NCBI GenBank assembly: GCA_020846575.1
Contig: JADLDQ010000011.1
Span: forward strand, 1 to 6,630
From: Burkholderiales bacterium
GTDB taxonomy: Bacteria > Pseudomonadota > Gammaproteobacteria > Burkholderiales > SG8-39
Direction of reading: 5' to 3'
DNA length: 6,630 nucleotides
Under the pieces are notes generated by a model. It ran no database searches. It was given only the letters and a program-made list of their open reading frames with translations, and was not told the DNA's origin. The position numbers were made by a program, and so were the translations under genes. This document shows positions 1-6,050 of the stretch, one piece after another (the first letter of the stretch is position 1; the number at the start of each line of letters is the position of its first letter).

Positions 1-1
1 C

Positions 2-97
2 GGCGCAGGGTACGTCCCGTGCTTGGCGCAGGGCTGGTCACGCGCGGGGCACGGGTCTGGTCTCGCTCGGGGCCCGGGTCAGGTCTCGCCCGGGGCG
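2..97. repeat. Degenerate tandem repeat, unit about 23 bases
   Basis: Units start at 2, 25, 46 and 69, with the beginning of a fifth at 92. The best pair is 46-68 against 69-91, with 20 of 23 positions identical. The unit at 25-45 is two bases shorter, and the first is the most diverged. Each unit opens with GGCGCA or GGGGC and carries a GGTC core. The array lies 33 bases past the methyltransferase stop codon (minus strand), and no convincing gene covers it. It is truncated by the window edge, so the copy number is unknown. It could be non-coding spacer or the edge of a repetitive coding region that starts outside. Confidence 0.5.
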
Positions 98-129
98 TGA
101 GGCGGCGCAGGCCCTCCGGCGTGCGGTCT

Positions 130-963
130 TCAGCGACCGGCGCGGCTCGCGCTCCACCTGGCGCCCGATTCGGTCGTGCCCTGCATGGAGTCGCCGCTCA
201 CCCGGCCCGTGTATTTCATCCCGCCCGCGGCGAACTGTATCTGGTCGCCGTGCAGCCTGCCGGCGCTCAGCGCCATGGTCCGGCCGCCTTCGCGAAGGGT
301 GCCGGACACCTTCTGGAAGGTCTGACCCAGCGTCAGTTCCCCCTGGCCCAGCTTCCAGGCGCCTTCCACCTTCGCCGGCACGATCCACAGGTGCGCGATG
401 CACCAGTAGGTGCACCCGTCCTTCGCTTCGGAGGTCGCCGTGTCGTCGTCCTCCCACTCACCCATGGTGAAGGAATTGGAGACGATGCGCGTGCCGGGCT
501 TCAGATTGAGGATGGCCGGGCGCAGCTTCAGATTCAGGTCGGGCAGCAGGAACATGGTAATGACCGTTGCCTGGGAGAAATCGCTCGCGAAGATGTCGGC
601 CTTGACGAACTGCGCCCGGTCGCTCACGCCTTCCTTGGTCGCGTTGCGGCGCGAGAGTTCCACCATCTCCGGGTTGTATTCGATGCCCAGCGCCCGGGCG
701 CCGCGCTTTGCGGCCTGGATCACCGTGCGGCCGTCGCCGGAACCCAGGTCGAGGACGTAGTCCTTGGCAGTGACCTTGGCCATGTCGAGCATCTTGTTGA
801 CCAGCACCAGCGCGGACGGCACCCAGACCACGTCCTTTCCGGCCTGCCCGACCTCCGGCTGGTACTCCGCCTGCTGCGCGCGGCCCGCCGCAGGGGCGAG
901 CGCCAGCGCCAGGAAGATGAAGGTCAGGAGGGAACAGGAGCGCGCATCACGCAGAGGTTTCAT
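130..963 (-). CDS. Exported class I SAM-dependent methyltransferase
   Basis: A 277-residue protein whose substrate I cannot name. Residues 1-29 look like a Sec signal peptide: Lys and Arg near the N-terminus, a hydrophobic run at about 11-24 (SLLTFIFLALALAP), then a small-residue site (AGRA, cleavage after Ala29). A Rossmann methyltransferase domain follows, with glycine-rich motif I at 72-80 (DLGSGDGRT) and the acidic end of strand 2 near Glu95 (GIEYNP). The segment 118-160, including MFLLPDLNLKLRP and LKPGTRIVSNSF, fits the rest of the fold. From about 195 to the end there is a separate region rich in short beta strands and Gly, not part of the core fold. The ATG at 963 was chosen because GAGGA precedes it by five bases and the signal peptide begins there; the open frame continues upstream but only antisense to the exonuclease gene. 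SAM is a cytoplasmic cofactor, so either the N-terminus is an uncleaved anchor or the export is genuinely puzzling. The methyltransferase fold is secure; the location is inferred. Confidence 0.9.
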   Translation of the reverse strand: MKPLRDARSCSLLTFIFLALALAPAAGRAQQAEYQPEVGQAGKDVVWVPSALVLVNKMLDMAKVTAKDYVLDLGSGDGRTVIQAAKRGARALGIEYNPEMVELSRRNATKEGVSDRAQFVKADIFASDFSQATVITMFLLPDLNLKLRPAILNLKPGTRIVSNSFTMGEWEDDDTATSEAKDGCTYWCIAHLWIVPAKVEGAWKLGQGELTLGQTFQKVSGTLREGGRTMALSAGRLHGDQIQFAAGGMKYTGRVSGDSMQGTTESGARWSASRAGR

Positions 964-973
964 GGGAGTCCTC

Positions 974-1037
974 GCAATCGGGCCCGGAAACCGGGCGTGA
1001 AGAAGGGCTGGATGCGGCCGCGATGATAGCCGATTGC
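974..1037 (-). promoter_or_regulatory. Methyltransferase leader: -10-like box, hairpin and inverted repeat
   Basis: This lies in the 133-base gap between the exonuclease stop and the methyltransferase start. On the minus strand there is TATCAT (1028-1023), a 5/6 match to a sigma70 -10 box, with no good -35 at standard spacing. Nearer the gene is a perfect 6-bp hairpin, GCCCGG with a 3-base loop (982-996). An 8-bp inverted repeat, GCAATCGG and its complement, sits at 1037-1030 and 981-974; its inner arm abuts the ribosome-binding site. If transcription starts near 1016, the outer arm would be DNA only. In DNA this GC-rich, repeats of this size may occur by chance. Confidence 0.25.
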
Positions 1038-1096
1038 TTGTCACGGCCGCTTTCAGTGAACTGTCAGGGGGTGAAGTAGAAGGGTTCGCGGCGCTC

Positions 1097-2566
1097 TCAA
1101 AGGGAATGCGGCCGCGCCTGTGCGTCCGCTGCGGCGCCGCGCCGGGTCCGGCGCGCTGCGGCCGGCTCGGGTTCGAGGCGCCGGATATCCGAGCGCGGCA
1201 TGTCGAGCGCACGGCGCAGGACGCGGTACACGCCGGGGTCGAACGCGAGACGCGGCGGTGCGTCCAGCAATTCGGCCAGCTGCGCGTCGCTCGCAGCGCG
1301 GCCGAGATGGCACCAGCGGTCGAACACGTGGATTTCCCCGGCCCCCGCGCTCTCGCGCAGCGCGATGGCGCCCGCAAAGGGCCAGGACCGAATCCGAAGG
1401 GAGGAGAGCGCCTGAACGAGGCGCATGTCGTGCCGCGCTCGCGTTTCGCCGCCGCAGCAGGCGCCGTGGCAGCGCGCGGCCCGGTGCTCGCTGCAGGCCT
1501 CGCCTCGGGCCGGGAGCGATTCCAGCCCGAGCAGCGCCGGGCAGAGGCGCTGTGCCCGCGCGATGCCCGCAAGCGCATCCTGCGCCTGGCGCCGCCCGCG
1601 GAACTGGCCGAACAGCGCTTCGATGCGGTCCAGCTGCGTGCGCTCCACCGCGCACAGGCGCACCGGCTGCGCCGCCTCCAGGCTGCCGGCCCATTCCCAC
1701 CCCCACAGCTGGAATTCCTCCGGCCGCTTGCCGGGCGGGGACAGGTGCTCCGCCAGCCGCGCCTCCAGCAGCAGTGCGCCGAGTTCGCCCGCGGTTGCAG
1801 TCCAGTCCAGGCGCACCGTCTGGCCATGGATTTCCTGTTCCGCGGCGCCGCGGCGTGCGCGCGGGCGCGCCCGCAAGCGCGACCACAGCGCCGCGCGCAG
1901 GTTGGATGCCCGCCCGACGTGCAGCGCCGCGTCGTCGCGGCCATAGAGAACGTAGACCCCGGGCGACTCCGGAACGTCCTCCAACGCGCCCGGGGTGAGC
2001 CCGGGGGGCAGCTCGGGCGGCTCGATCTGCGCCTGCACCGCGCGCCGGATGGCCTCGCCTTGCGCAAGCTCCGGGAGCTTCCCCAGGAACTGCCACAGCA
2101 CTTCCGCGTCGCCCATCGCGCGGTGACGCGCGTTGCATTCGAGGCCGTGGCGCGCGATCAGGCTGTCCAGGTTGTGGCGCCGGTGCTCGGGAAACAGCGT
2201 CCTGGAGAGCTTCGCGGTGCACAGCACCCGGGCGCGGTAGGCGATACCGGCACGCTCGAACGCCTTCCTCAGGAAGCCGTAATCGAAGCGCGCGTTGTGC
2301 GCCACCAGCACCCGGCCCTGGAGGCGCTCGTGGAGCGCGCGGGCGATATCCTCGAAGTCCGGCGCCTGCGCGACCATTGCTTCGCTGATGCCGGTGAGCG
2401 ATTCGATGAAGGGCGGAATCGGCGCGCGCGGGTTGACGAGCCCGGACCAGCGCTCCACCACCCGGCCCTCGCGGACCTCGAGCAGGCCGATCTCGGTGAT
2501 GCGGTCGAGCTCGGGCCTCGCACCCGTGGTTTCGAGATCGAGGACGACGAGCGGGAACGCCAGCAT
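1097..2566 (-). CDS. DEDDh 3'-5' exonuclease fused to UvrC/Cho-like GIY-YIG nuclease domain
   Basis: A 489-residue fusion, presumably a cytoplasmic DNA-repair nuclease. Residues 6-165 form a DNA polymerase III epsilon-type exonuclease with a full DEDDh set: Asp10 and Glu12 (DLETTG), Asp95 (AHNARFD), His148 and Asp153 (HRAMGDAE). A proline-rich linker at 180-200 leads to a GIY-YIG domain: GVY at 203-205, HVG at 216-218, Arg224, and the expected catalytic Glu near 268 (LLLEARLAEHLSP). Family members normally have Tyr in YIG/YVG; here it is His216. A Cys cluster follows (Cys358, 366, 370, 371; ARCHGACCGGE), as in the region after the nuclease domain of Cho-type proteins, then a variable C-terminal part. 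Such fusions are commonly annotated as polymerase III epsilon subunits, but this is not the replicative proofreader DnaQ. The ATG at 2566 starts three residues before the first exonuclease strand. There is no spaced Shine-Dalgarno, which fits a leaderless transcript from the TAGAAT box six bases upstream. Confidence 0.9.
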   Translation of the reverse strand: MLAFPLVVLDLETTGARPELDRITEIGLLEVREGRVVERWSGLVNPRAPIPPFIESLTGISEAMVAQAPDFEDIARALHERLQGRVLVAHNARFDYGFLRKAFERAGIAYRARVLCTAKLSRTLFPEHRRHNLDSLIARHGLECNARHRAMGDAEVLWQFLGKLPELAQGEAIRRAVQAQIEPPELPPGLTPGALEDVPESPGVYVLYGRDDAALHVGRASNLRAALWSRLRARPRARRGAAEQEIHGQTVRLDWTATAGELGALLLEARLAEHLSPPGKRPEEFQLWGWEWAGSLEAAQPVRLCAVERTQLDRIEALFGQFRGRRQAQDALAGIARAQRLCPALLGLESLPARGEACSEHRAARCHGACCGGETRARHDMRLVQALSSLRIRSWPFAGAIALRESAGAGEIHVFDRWCHLGRAASDAQLAELLDAPPRLAFDPGVYRVLRRALDMPRSDIRRLEPEPAAARRTRRGAAADAQARPHSL

Positions 2567-2572
2567 CCTTGC

Positions 2573-2578
2573 ATTCTA
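2573..2578 (-). promoter_or_regulatory. -10 box (TAGAAT), likely leaderless promoter of the exonuclease fusion
   Basis: TAGAAT on the minus strand is a 5/6 match to TATAAT and ends exactly six bases before the ATG at 2566. A start site about seven bases past the box would fall on the A of the ATG. No TTGACA-like -35 is visible 16-18 bases upstream. The same box at the same distance precedes the divergent gene, which raises confidence in both. Confidence 0.5.
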
Positions 2579-2632
2579 GACGCCGCGGCGGCTGCGTTCC
2601 GCGCCGAGCGCGCGAGCCTCTCCCGCCTTCCC

Positions 2633-2638
2633 TAGAAT
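2633..2638 (+). promoter_or_regulatory. -10 box (TAGAAT), likely leaderless promoter of the thioredoxin-fold gene
   Basis: TAGAAT at 2633-2638 is followed by six bases and then the ATG at 2645, mirroring the minus-strand box at 2578-2573. No Shine-Dalgarno precedes the start and no clear -35 is present. The geometry places the transcript start at or next to the start codon. Confidence 0.5.
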
Positions 2639-2644
2639 AGCGTG

Positions 2645-3073
2645 ATGAACGTACTCACCACCGGGGCGCGGGACGCGGCCCGTCTCGGACAATCGCTGTG
2701 CGTGCGCGATGCGCTGCTGGTCGCCTGCCTGTGCGCGCGCTGGTGCGATACCTGCGAAGCGTTTCGCGAAGACTTTTCGCGGCTCGCCGCCGATCGCCCC
2801 GCCTGCGCGTTCGTGTGGATCGACATCGAGGACGACTGCGAGCTGCTGGGTGACATCGACATCGAGAACTTCCCGACCCTGGCCATCTACCGTGGCGGCA
2901 TCCCGCTCTTCTTCGGGGTGAGCCTGCCGCAGGCAGGCGTGGTCGGGCGCACCATCGATTCCCTCGCCGATGCGCTCCCTCGCCCGGTGCAGTTGCCGCC
3001 CGCCGCGGCGGCGCTGCCTTCGGCCCTGATCGAGCACGCGCGTTGCGCCGGCGGTCTGCGCAAGGAGGCATAG
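2645..3073 (+). CDS. Cysteine-rich thioredoxin-fold protein with WCDTC motif
   Basis: A 142-residue protein with a thioredoxin fold and no signal peptide, so probably a cytoplasmic thiol-disulfide or thiol-binding protein. The active-site motif is Trp33-Cys34-Asp-Thr-Cys37, in place of the WCGPC of classical thioredoxin. The expected cis-proline is Pro77 (NFPTLAIYRGG), preceded by the strand FVWIDIEDD (57-64). There are eight cysteines in all (19, 28, 30, 34, 37, 54, 65, 134), and Cys28 and Cys30 lie just ahead of the active site on the same strand. The C-terminal 30 residues are Ala/Pro-rich. I chose the ATG at 2645 over the in-frame GTG at 2642 because of its spacing from the TAGAAT box; the difference is one residue. 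The gene is divergent from the nuclease fusion and 49 bases ahead of the signalling operon, to which it need not belong. The fold is fairly certain; the partner is unknown. Confidence 0.85.
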   Translation: MNVLTTGARDAARLGQSLCVRDALLVACLCARWCDTCEAFREDFSRLAADRPACAFVWIDIEDDCELLGDIDIENFPTLAIYRGGIPLFFGVSLPQAGVVGRTIDSLADALPRPVQLPPAAAALPSALIEHARCAGGLRKEA

Positions 3074-3089
3074 ACCGGGGATGGTCTAT
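3070..3089. promoter_or_regulatory. 7-bp dyad over the thioredoxin-fold gene's stop codon
   Basis: ATAGACC (3070-3076) and GGTCTAT (3083-3089) form a perfect inverted repeat around a 6-base centre. The TAG stop (3071-3073) lies in the left arm. The right arm is followed by CCTTTCC, too poor in T for a strong intrinsic terminator. The dyad begins 53 bases before the start of the signalling operon, so it could be a weak terminator or an operator for a dimeric regulator. TATCCT (3087-3092) overlaps its right edge and could be a poor -10 for the operon. Confidence 0.4.
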
Positions 3090-3122
3090 CCTTTCCGGAA
3101 CGCGAAACGGCGAACGCAAGCC

Positions 3123-3929
3123 ATGGACACGCAGGACGAAAACACTCTCCAGCCGCAGCACGCGCTGATTCTCACCAAGAAGGGCGAGAAGGAGTTGCGC
3201 GGCTCGCGCACATCGCGCTCGCCGCTGGAGCTGGCGCTGCTGGTGCTGGTGGACGGCAAGTCCACCGTCGCCGATCTGGCCGGGCGTGCCCGGTCCCTCA
3301 CGCCGGCGCAGGCGCTCGCGGGGTATACACGCCTGTTCGAAGCGGACCTGGTGCGCAGGCCCGTCGAGGCCGAGATCAATGCCCTGGATTTCGGCCTGGA
3401 TTTCGGCGCGCCCCCCCTGACTGCGCGCCCGGGCGATTCGCCCGAGACGCATGCCGAGGCCGACCACGGCGCCGCCTCGCTCAGGCAGAGCGGCTATTTC
3501 GTGCGCATCGCGCGCCACACCGGCGCTGCGCGCACCCTGCCCGGGGACCGCAGGCTCTCGGTCGTCGTGGTCGAGGACGAACCCTCGCTCGGCAAGCTGC
3601 TGCGGCAGCTCCTGGTGTTCGAGGGCTTCGAGGCGCGCGTGGCGACCAACCGCGAGGAAATTCTGGCCGAGTTGCGGCGCCAGCCTTTGCCGGACCTGGT
3701 GCTGCTCGACGTGGTACTGCCCGACGCGGACGGCTTCGATGTCCTCTACAAGATGCGCCAGCACCCGGCGCTGAAGTCGATCCCGGTCATCATGCTCACC
3801 GCGCAGGCAACGCGCGAGGCGGTGCTGAAGGGGCTCGCAGGCCGCGCCGACGGCTACGTCACCAAGCCATTCGAGGTGGACGTACTGATCCGCGCGGTGC
3901 GCACGGTCCTCGGCCTGCCGGCCGCCTGA
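3123..3929 (+). CDS. Response regulator with uncharacterised N-terminal domain and C-terminal receiver
   Basis: A 268-residue protein. Residues 12-80 form a small, mainly helical region (alternating helices around ELALLVLVDGKSTVADLAGRA and ALAGYTRLFEADLVRR) that resembles a winged-helix-like fold, but I cannot assign it to a named family. A flexible Pro/Gly-rich stretch (90-120) follows, then a complete receiver domain at 145-264. The receiver has acidic pair Glu151/Asp152, phosphoacceptor Asp196 (LLDVVLP), Thr226 (MLTA) and Lys248 (VTKPF). The order is reversed from typical regulators, where the receiver comes first. The ATG at 3123 is preferred; an in-frame ATG at 3081 would add 14 basic residues but lies inside the dyad. 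Neither has a strong ribosome-binding site. The gene is first in the operon and its stop is nine bases before the Hpt gene. The receiver is certain; the role of the N-terminal part is unknown. Confidence 0.9.
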   Translation: MDTQDENTLQPQHALILTKKGEKELRGSRTSRSPLELALLVLVDGKSTVADLAGRARSLTPAQALAGYTRLFEADLVRRPVEAEINALDFGLDFGAPPLTARPGDSPETHAEADHGAASLRQSGYFVRIARHTGAARTLPGDRRLSVVVVEDEPSLGKLLRQLLVFEGFEARVATNREEILAELRRQPLPDLVLLDVVLPDADGFDVLYKMRQHPALKSIPVIMLTAQATREAVLKGLAGRADGYVTKPFEVDVLIRAVRTVLGLPAA

Positions 3930-3938
3930 GGCCCGCGC

Positions 3939-4259
3939 ATGGCCGGCTTCGAGGAAGCGCTCAAGGCGCTGTGCGCAGAGTACCGGGCAAGCCTTCCGCT
4001 CAAGTTCGCGGAACTGGACCGGCTCTGGCGCCGGGTCAGGGTGGATTCGCAGGTCGATGCCCTGGCGGAGCTTCGCCGCGAGCTGCACTCGATCGCCGGA
4101 TCCGGCAAGACCTTCGGCCTGCCGGCGCTGTCCGCGGCGGCAAGCGCCGCGGAAGCCTGCATCGAAGCCTGGCGCGAATCCGGCGCACTGCCCGGTGCGC
4201 AGGAAGGCGCGCGCTTTGGCGGTCTGCTCGACGAGCTGAAACGCGCCGGGCAGTCTTGA
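3939..4259 (+). CDS. Stand-alone histidine phosphotransfer (Hpt) protein
   Basis: A 106-residue, almost all-helical cytoplasmic protein with an Hpt signature. The likely phosphorylated residue is His50 in HSIAGSGKTFG (50-60), matching the HxxxGxxxxxG pattern of Hpt domains, although the usual Lys before the first Gly is Ala53. Length and helix pattern (helices at about 4-30, 37-56, 60-80, 88-104) suit a four-helix bundle. TGAGG, overlapping the upstream stop, serves as ribosome-binding site seven bases before the ATG. With a receiver gene on one side and a histidine kinase lacking its own receiver on the other, it is well placed to shuttle phosphate between the two receivers of this operon. 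That role is inferred from context. Confidence 0.85.
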   Translation: MAGFEEALKALCAEYRASLPLKFAELDRLWRRVRVDSQVDALAELRRELHSIAGSGKTFGLPALSAAASAAEACIEAWRESGALPGAQEGARFGGLLDELKRAGQS

Positions 4260-4265
4260 GGCCTC

Positions 4266-6050
4266 ATGCCTGGAAGCGAAGAACCACCGCTGCGCCGCCG
4301 GGTTTCGTTCCCGGTCGCGATCCAGTTGATCCTGGGGCTGGGACTCGCGCTCCTCGCCGGGGTCGCCTGGCTCGCCCATCGCAACATCGGCACGCTGGCG
4401 CAATCGACCGCGGCTGAGAGCGAGGCGGTCTCGGGCCTCGCGCGCCTGGAGGCGGCGCTCGCGGCGGTCCGGGCGTCGCAGGCGGCGCTGCGGCGCTACG
4501 CGATCTCGGAGCGCGCCGAAGACCGGGCGGCGTTCGCGGAGGCGGCGCGCCGCGCCGCCGCGGTGCTGGACACCCTCGCGGCGGGCGTGCCCCCGGGCGA
4601 GGGGCGGCTGCGCCTCTCGCAGCTGGAGCGCACACTGCGCGAGCGCCTGGCGCGCATGGACCGTGCCGCGGCGGCGAGGCCGCCGGCCGCCCCGCCCGAT
4701 GCGGCGCTCGAGGGCGAAAGCGGGCGCCAGGAGCTGAATCTGCGGGCGTACCTCGCCGCCTCGCTGCAGCAGTCGCGGGCGCAGGCGCGCAGCACCGCCG
4801 GCAACTCGACTTTCCTCATCTTCTGGGGGACGGCGCTCGCCGCCGCGCTCCTCGCCTGGGCGATGGTGGTCATCCGGCGCTACCACGCGGGCCAGGAGGC
4901 CGCCGAGCGCGCTACGCGCGCGAGCGAGGTACGGCTGCGGCAGATCACCGACTCCGTCCCGGCCCTCATCGGTGAGGCGGACCGCGAGGGGCGCCTGGTA
5001 TTTCACAATCGGGCCTTCGAGCAGTGGTTCGGCGGCTCCGGCGGGGCGCTGCCAGGCATGAGCCCGAAGGGCCGTCCCGAGGGCGAATCCTCTGGCGCGC
5101 AGCGCCAGAGAAGTCCGATCAACCTGCGCGAGTTGTTCGGCGCGGATGCCTGGCGCATCGCCTCGCCCCATGTGCAGTCGGTGCTCGAGGGCAGGGCCGC
5201 CGGTTTCAAGTTCTCCTGGACGCCCGAGGGTGAGCGCGCGAAGGACCTCTCCGCCCAGCTCGCGCCGCGCCGGGACGAGTGGGGCGCGCCGGCCGGCTAC
5301 TACGTGCTGGTGACCGACGTCAGCTCGCTCACCGAGGCGCAGCGTCTGAAAGCCGAGTTCGTGAGCACCGTGAGCCATGAGCTGCGCACCCCGCTCACCT
5401 CGATCCGGGGCTCCCTCGGACTGCTCGCGGGCGGCGTGACCGGACCGCTCCCCGATGCGGCACGGGAGCTCGTGAGCATCGCGATGAACAACTGCGAACG
5501 GCTGGTGCGGCTGGTGAACGACATCCTCGACAGCGAACGCATGAGCTCGGGAAAGCTGGTGCTCAAGGTCGAGGCGCTCGACCTCGCGGCGCTGGCCGCG
5601 CGCGCGCTGCGCGAGAACGAGGGGTTCGCGCGCTCCCACGGCGTGTCGGTCACGCTGGATGCGCCCGGACCCGCGCCGGTGCGCGCCGATCCGGACCGGC
5701 TGCTTCAGGTGGTGACCAACCTCGTCTCGAATGCCTGCAAGTTCTCGCCGCAGGGCGGCGTGGTCGAAGTCGGCGTCGAAGGCGGCGAGGAACGGGTGAA
5801 GCTCACGGTCGGCGACCGGGGGCCCGGGATACCGGTGGCTTTCCGGCAGCGCATCTTCGGCCGCTTCGCGCAGGCCGAGTCGGCCGACACCCGCCGCAGC
5901 GGGGGCACCGGGCTCGGCCTGTCGATCTGCCGTGGCATCATCGAGCGGCTCGGCGGCCGGATCGGATTCGAGGAGCGACCGGGAGGCGGTACCACCTTCT
6001 GGTTCGAGCTGCCCTCCGACAGGGCGCGGGGCGCGGGAGACGCGGGATGA
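4266..6050 (+). CDS. Membrane sensor histidine kinase (CHASE3-like, PAS, HisKA, HATPase)
   Basis: A 594-residue inner-membrane kinase. Transmembrane segments lie at about 15-37 and 182-203. Between them is a helical extracytoplasmic sensor (38-181), probably CHASE3-like, with a helix around ARLEAALAAVRASQAALRRY. A cytoplasmic PAS domain (about 220-352) is interrupted at 266-285 by 20 residues encoded by a palindromic DNA segment. Then come the HisKA domain with phosphoacceptor His371 (SHELRTPL) and an ATPase domain with N box Asn485/Asn489 (NLVSNACKFSP), G1 box Asp517-Gly521 (DRGPG), F box FGRF (531-534) and G2 box GGTGLGLS (546-553). All catalytic motifs are intact. GAGG four bases before the ATG is a clear ribosome-binding site. 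The start is six bases after the Hpt stop, and the stop overlaps the next gene (ATGA). With no fused receiver, it most likely phosphorylates one or both receivers encoded beside it. The ligand is unknown. Confidence 0.95.
   Translation: MPGSEEPPLRRRVSFPVAIQLILGLGLALLAGVAWLAHRNIGTLAQSTAAESEAVSGLARLEAALAAVRASQAALRRYAISERAEDRAAFAEAARRAAAVLDTLAAGVPPGEGRLRLSQLERTLRERLARMDRAAAARPPAAPPDAALEGESGRQELNLRAYLAASLQQSRAQARSTAGNSTFLIFWGTALAAALLAWAMVVIRRYHAGQEAAERATRASEVRLRQITDSVPALIGEADREGRLVFHNRAFEQWFGGSGGALPGMSPKGRPEGESSGAQRQRSPINLRELFGADAWRIASPHVQSVLEGRAAGFKFSWTPEGERAKDLSAQLAPRRDEWGAPAGYYVLVTDVSSLTEAQRLKAEFVSTVSHELRTPLTSIRGSLGLLAGGVTGPLPDAARELVSIAMNNCERLVRLVNDILDSERMSSGKLVLKVEALDLAALAARALRENEGFARSHGVSVTLDAPGPAPVRADPDRLLQVVTNLVSNACKFSPQGGVVEVGVEGGEERVKLTVGDRGPGIPVAFRQRIFGRFAQAESADTRRSGGTGLGLSICRGIIERLGGRIGFEERPGGGTTFWFELPSDRARGAGDAG
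5061..5120. repeat. 60-bp palindromic segment inserted in frame in the kinase PAS domain
   Basis: Removing these 60 bases leaves an ordinary PAS sequence, PGM joined to NLRELFG. The segment adds 20 hydrophilic residues (SPKGRPEGES, then SGAQRQRSPI) and keeps the frame. It contains GCCC/GGGC (5062-5072), CCC-GA-GGG (5076-5083) and a strong 9-bp hairpin (5090-5110). The GRPEGE...AQR residue pattern resembles translated palindromic repeats I recall from several high-GC betaproteobacterial proteins; this is recollection, not a search result. The edges are inferred from the protein and may be off by a few bases. No target-site duplication is evident. Confidence 0.6.
5090..5110. repeat. Perfect 9-bp hairpin inside the kinase coding region
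   Basis: CTCTGGCGC (5090-5098) and GCGCCAGAG (5102-5110) are exact reverse complements around the 3-base loop GCA. This is the strongest short dyad I found in the window. It forms the core of the inserted segment, and the stem continues imperfectly outward. Confidence 0.8.

Noticed and set aside
19..1026. Plus-strand open frame of 335 codons opposite the methyltransferase
   Set aside because: No recognisable domain, and it is the exact antisense of a protein with a signal peptide and a SAM-binding motif.
964..2067. Upstream extension of the methyltransferase frame to 645 residues
   Set aside because: The extra 368 residues are out-of-frame, Arg/Ser-rich sequence within the nuclease gene and its spacer. 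A signal peptide and ribosome-binding site define the real start at 963.
1034..2635. Plus-strand open frame of 533 codons opposite the nuclease fusion
   Set aside because: Low-complexity Arg/Ala/Pro composition and no motif. The minus strand there has complete exonuclease and GIY-YIG signatures.
4089..4121. Walker A-like AGSGKT in the Hpt protein
   Set aside because: It is part of the HxxxGxxxxxG histidine phosphotransfer motif in a 106-residue helical protein. There is no Walker B motif or NTPase fold.
4711..4734. Possible second, decayed copy of the kinase insert (encoding EGESGRQ)
   Set aside because: The similarity to EGESSGAQ in the insert is only a few residues, the hairpin is absent, and the site sits normally in the periplasmic domain.
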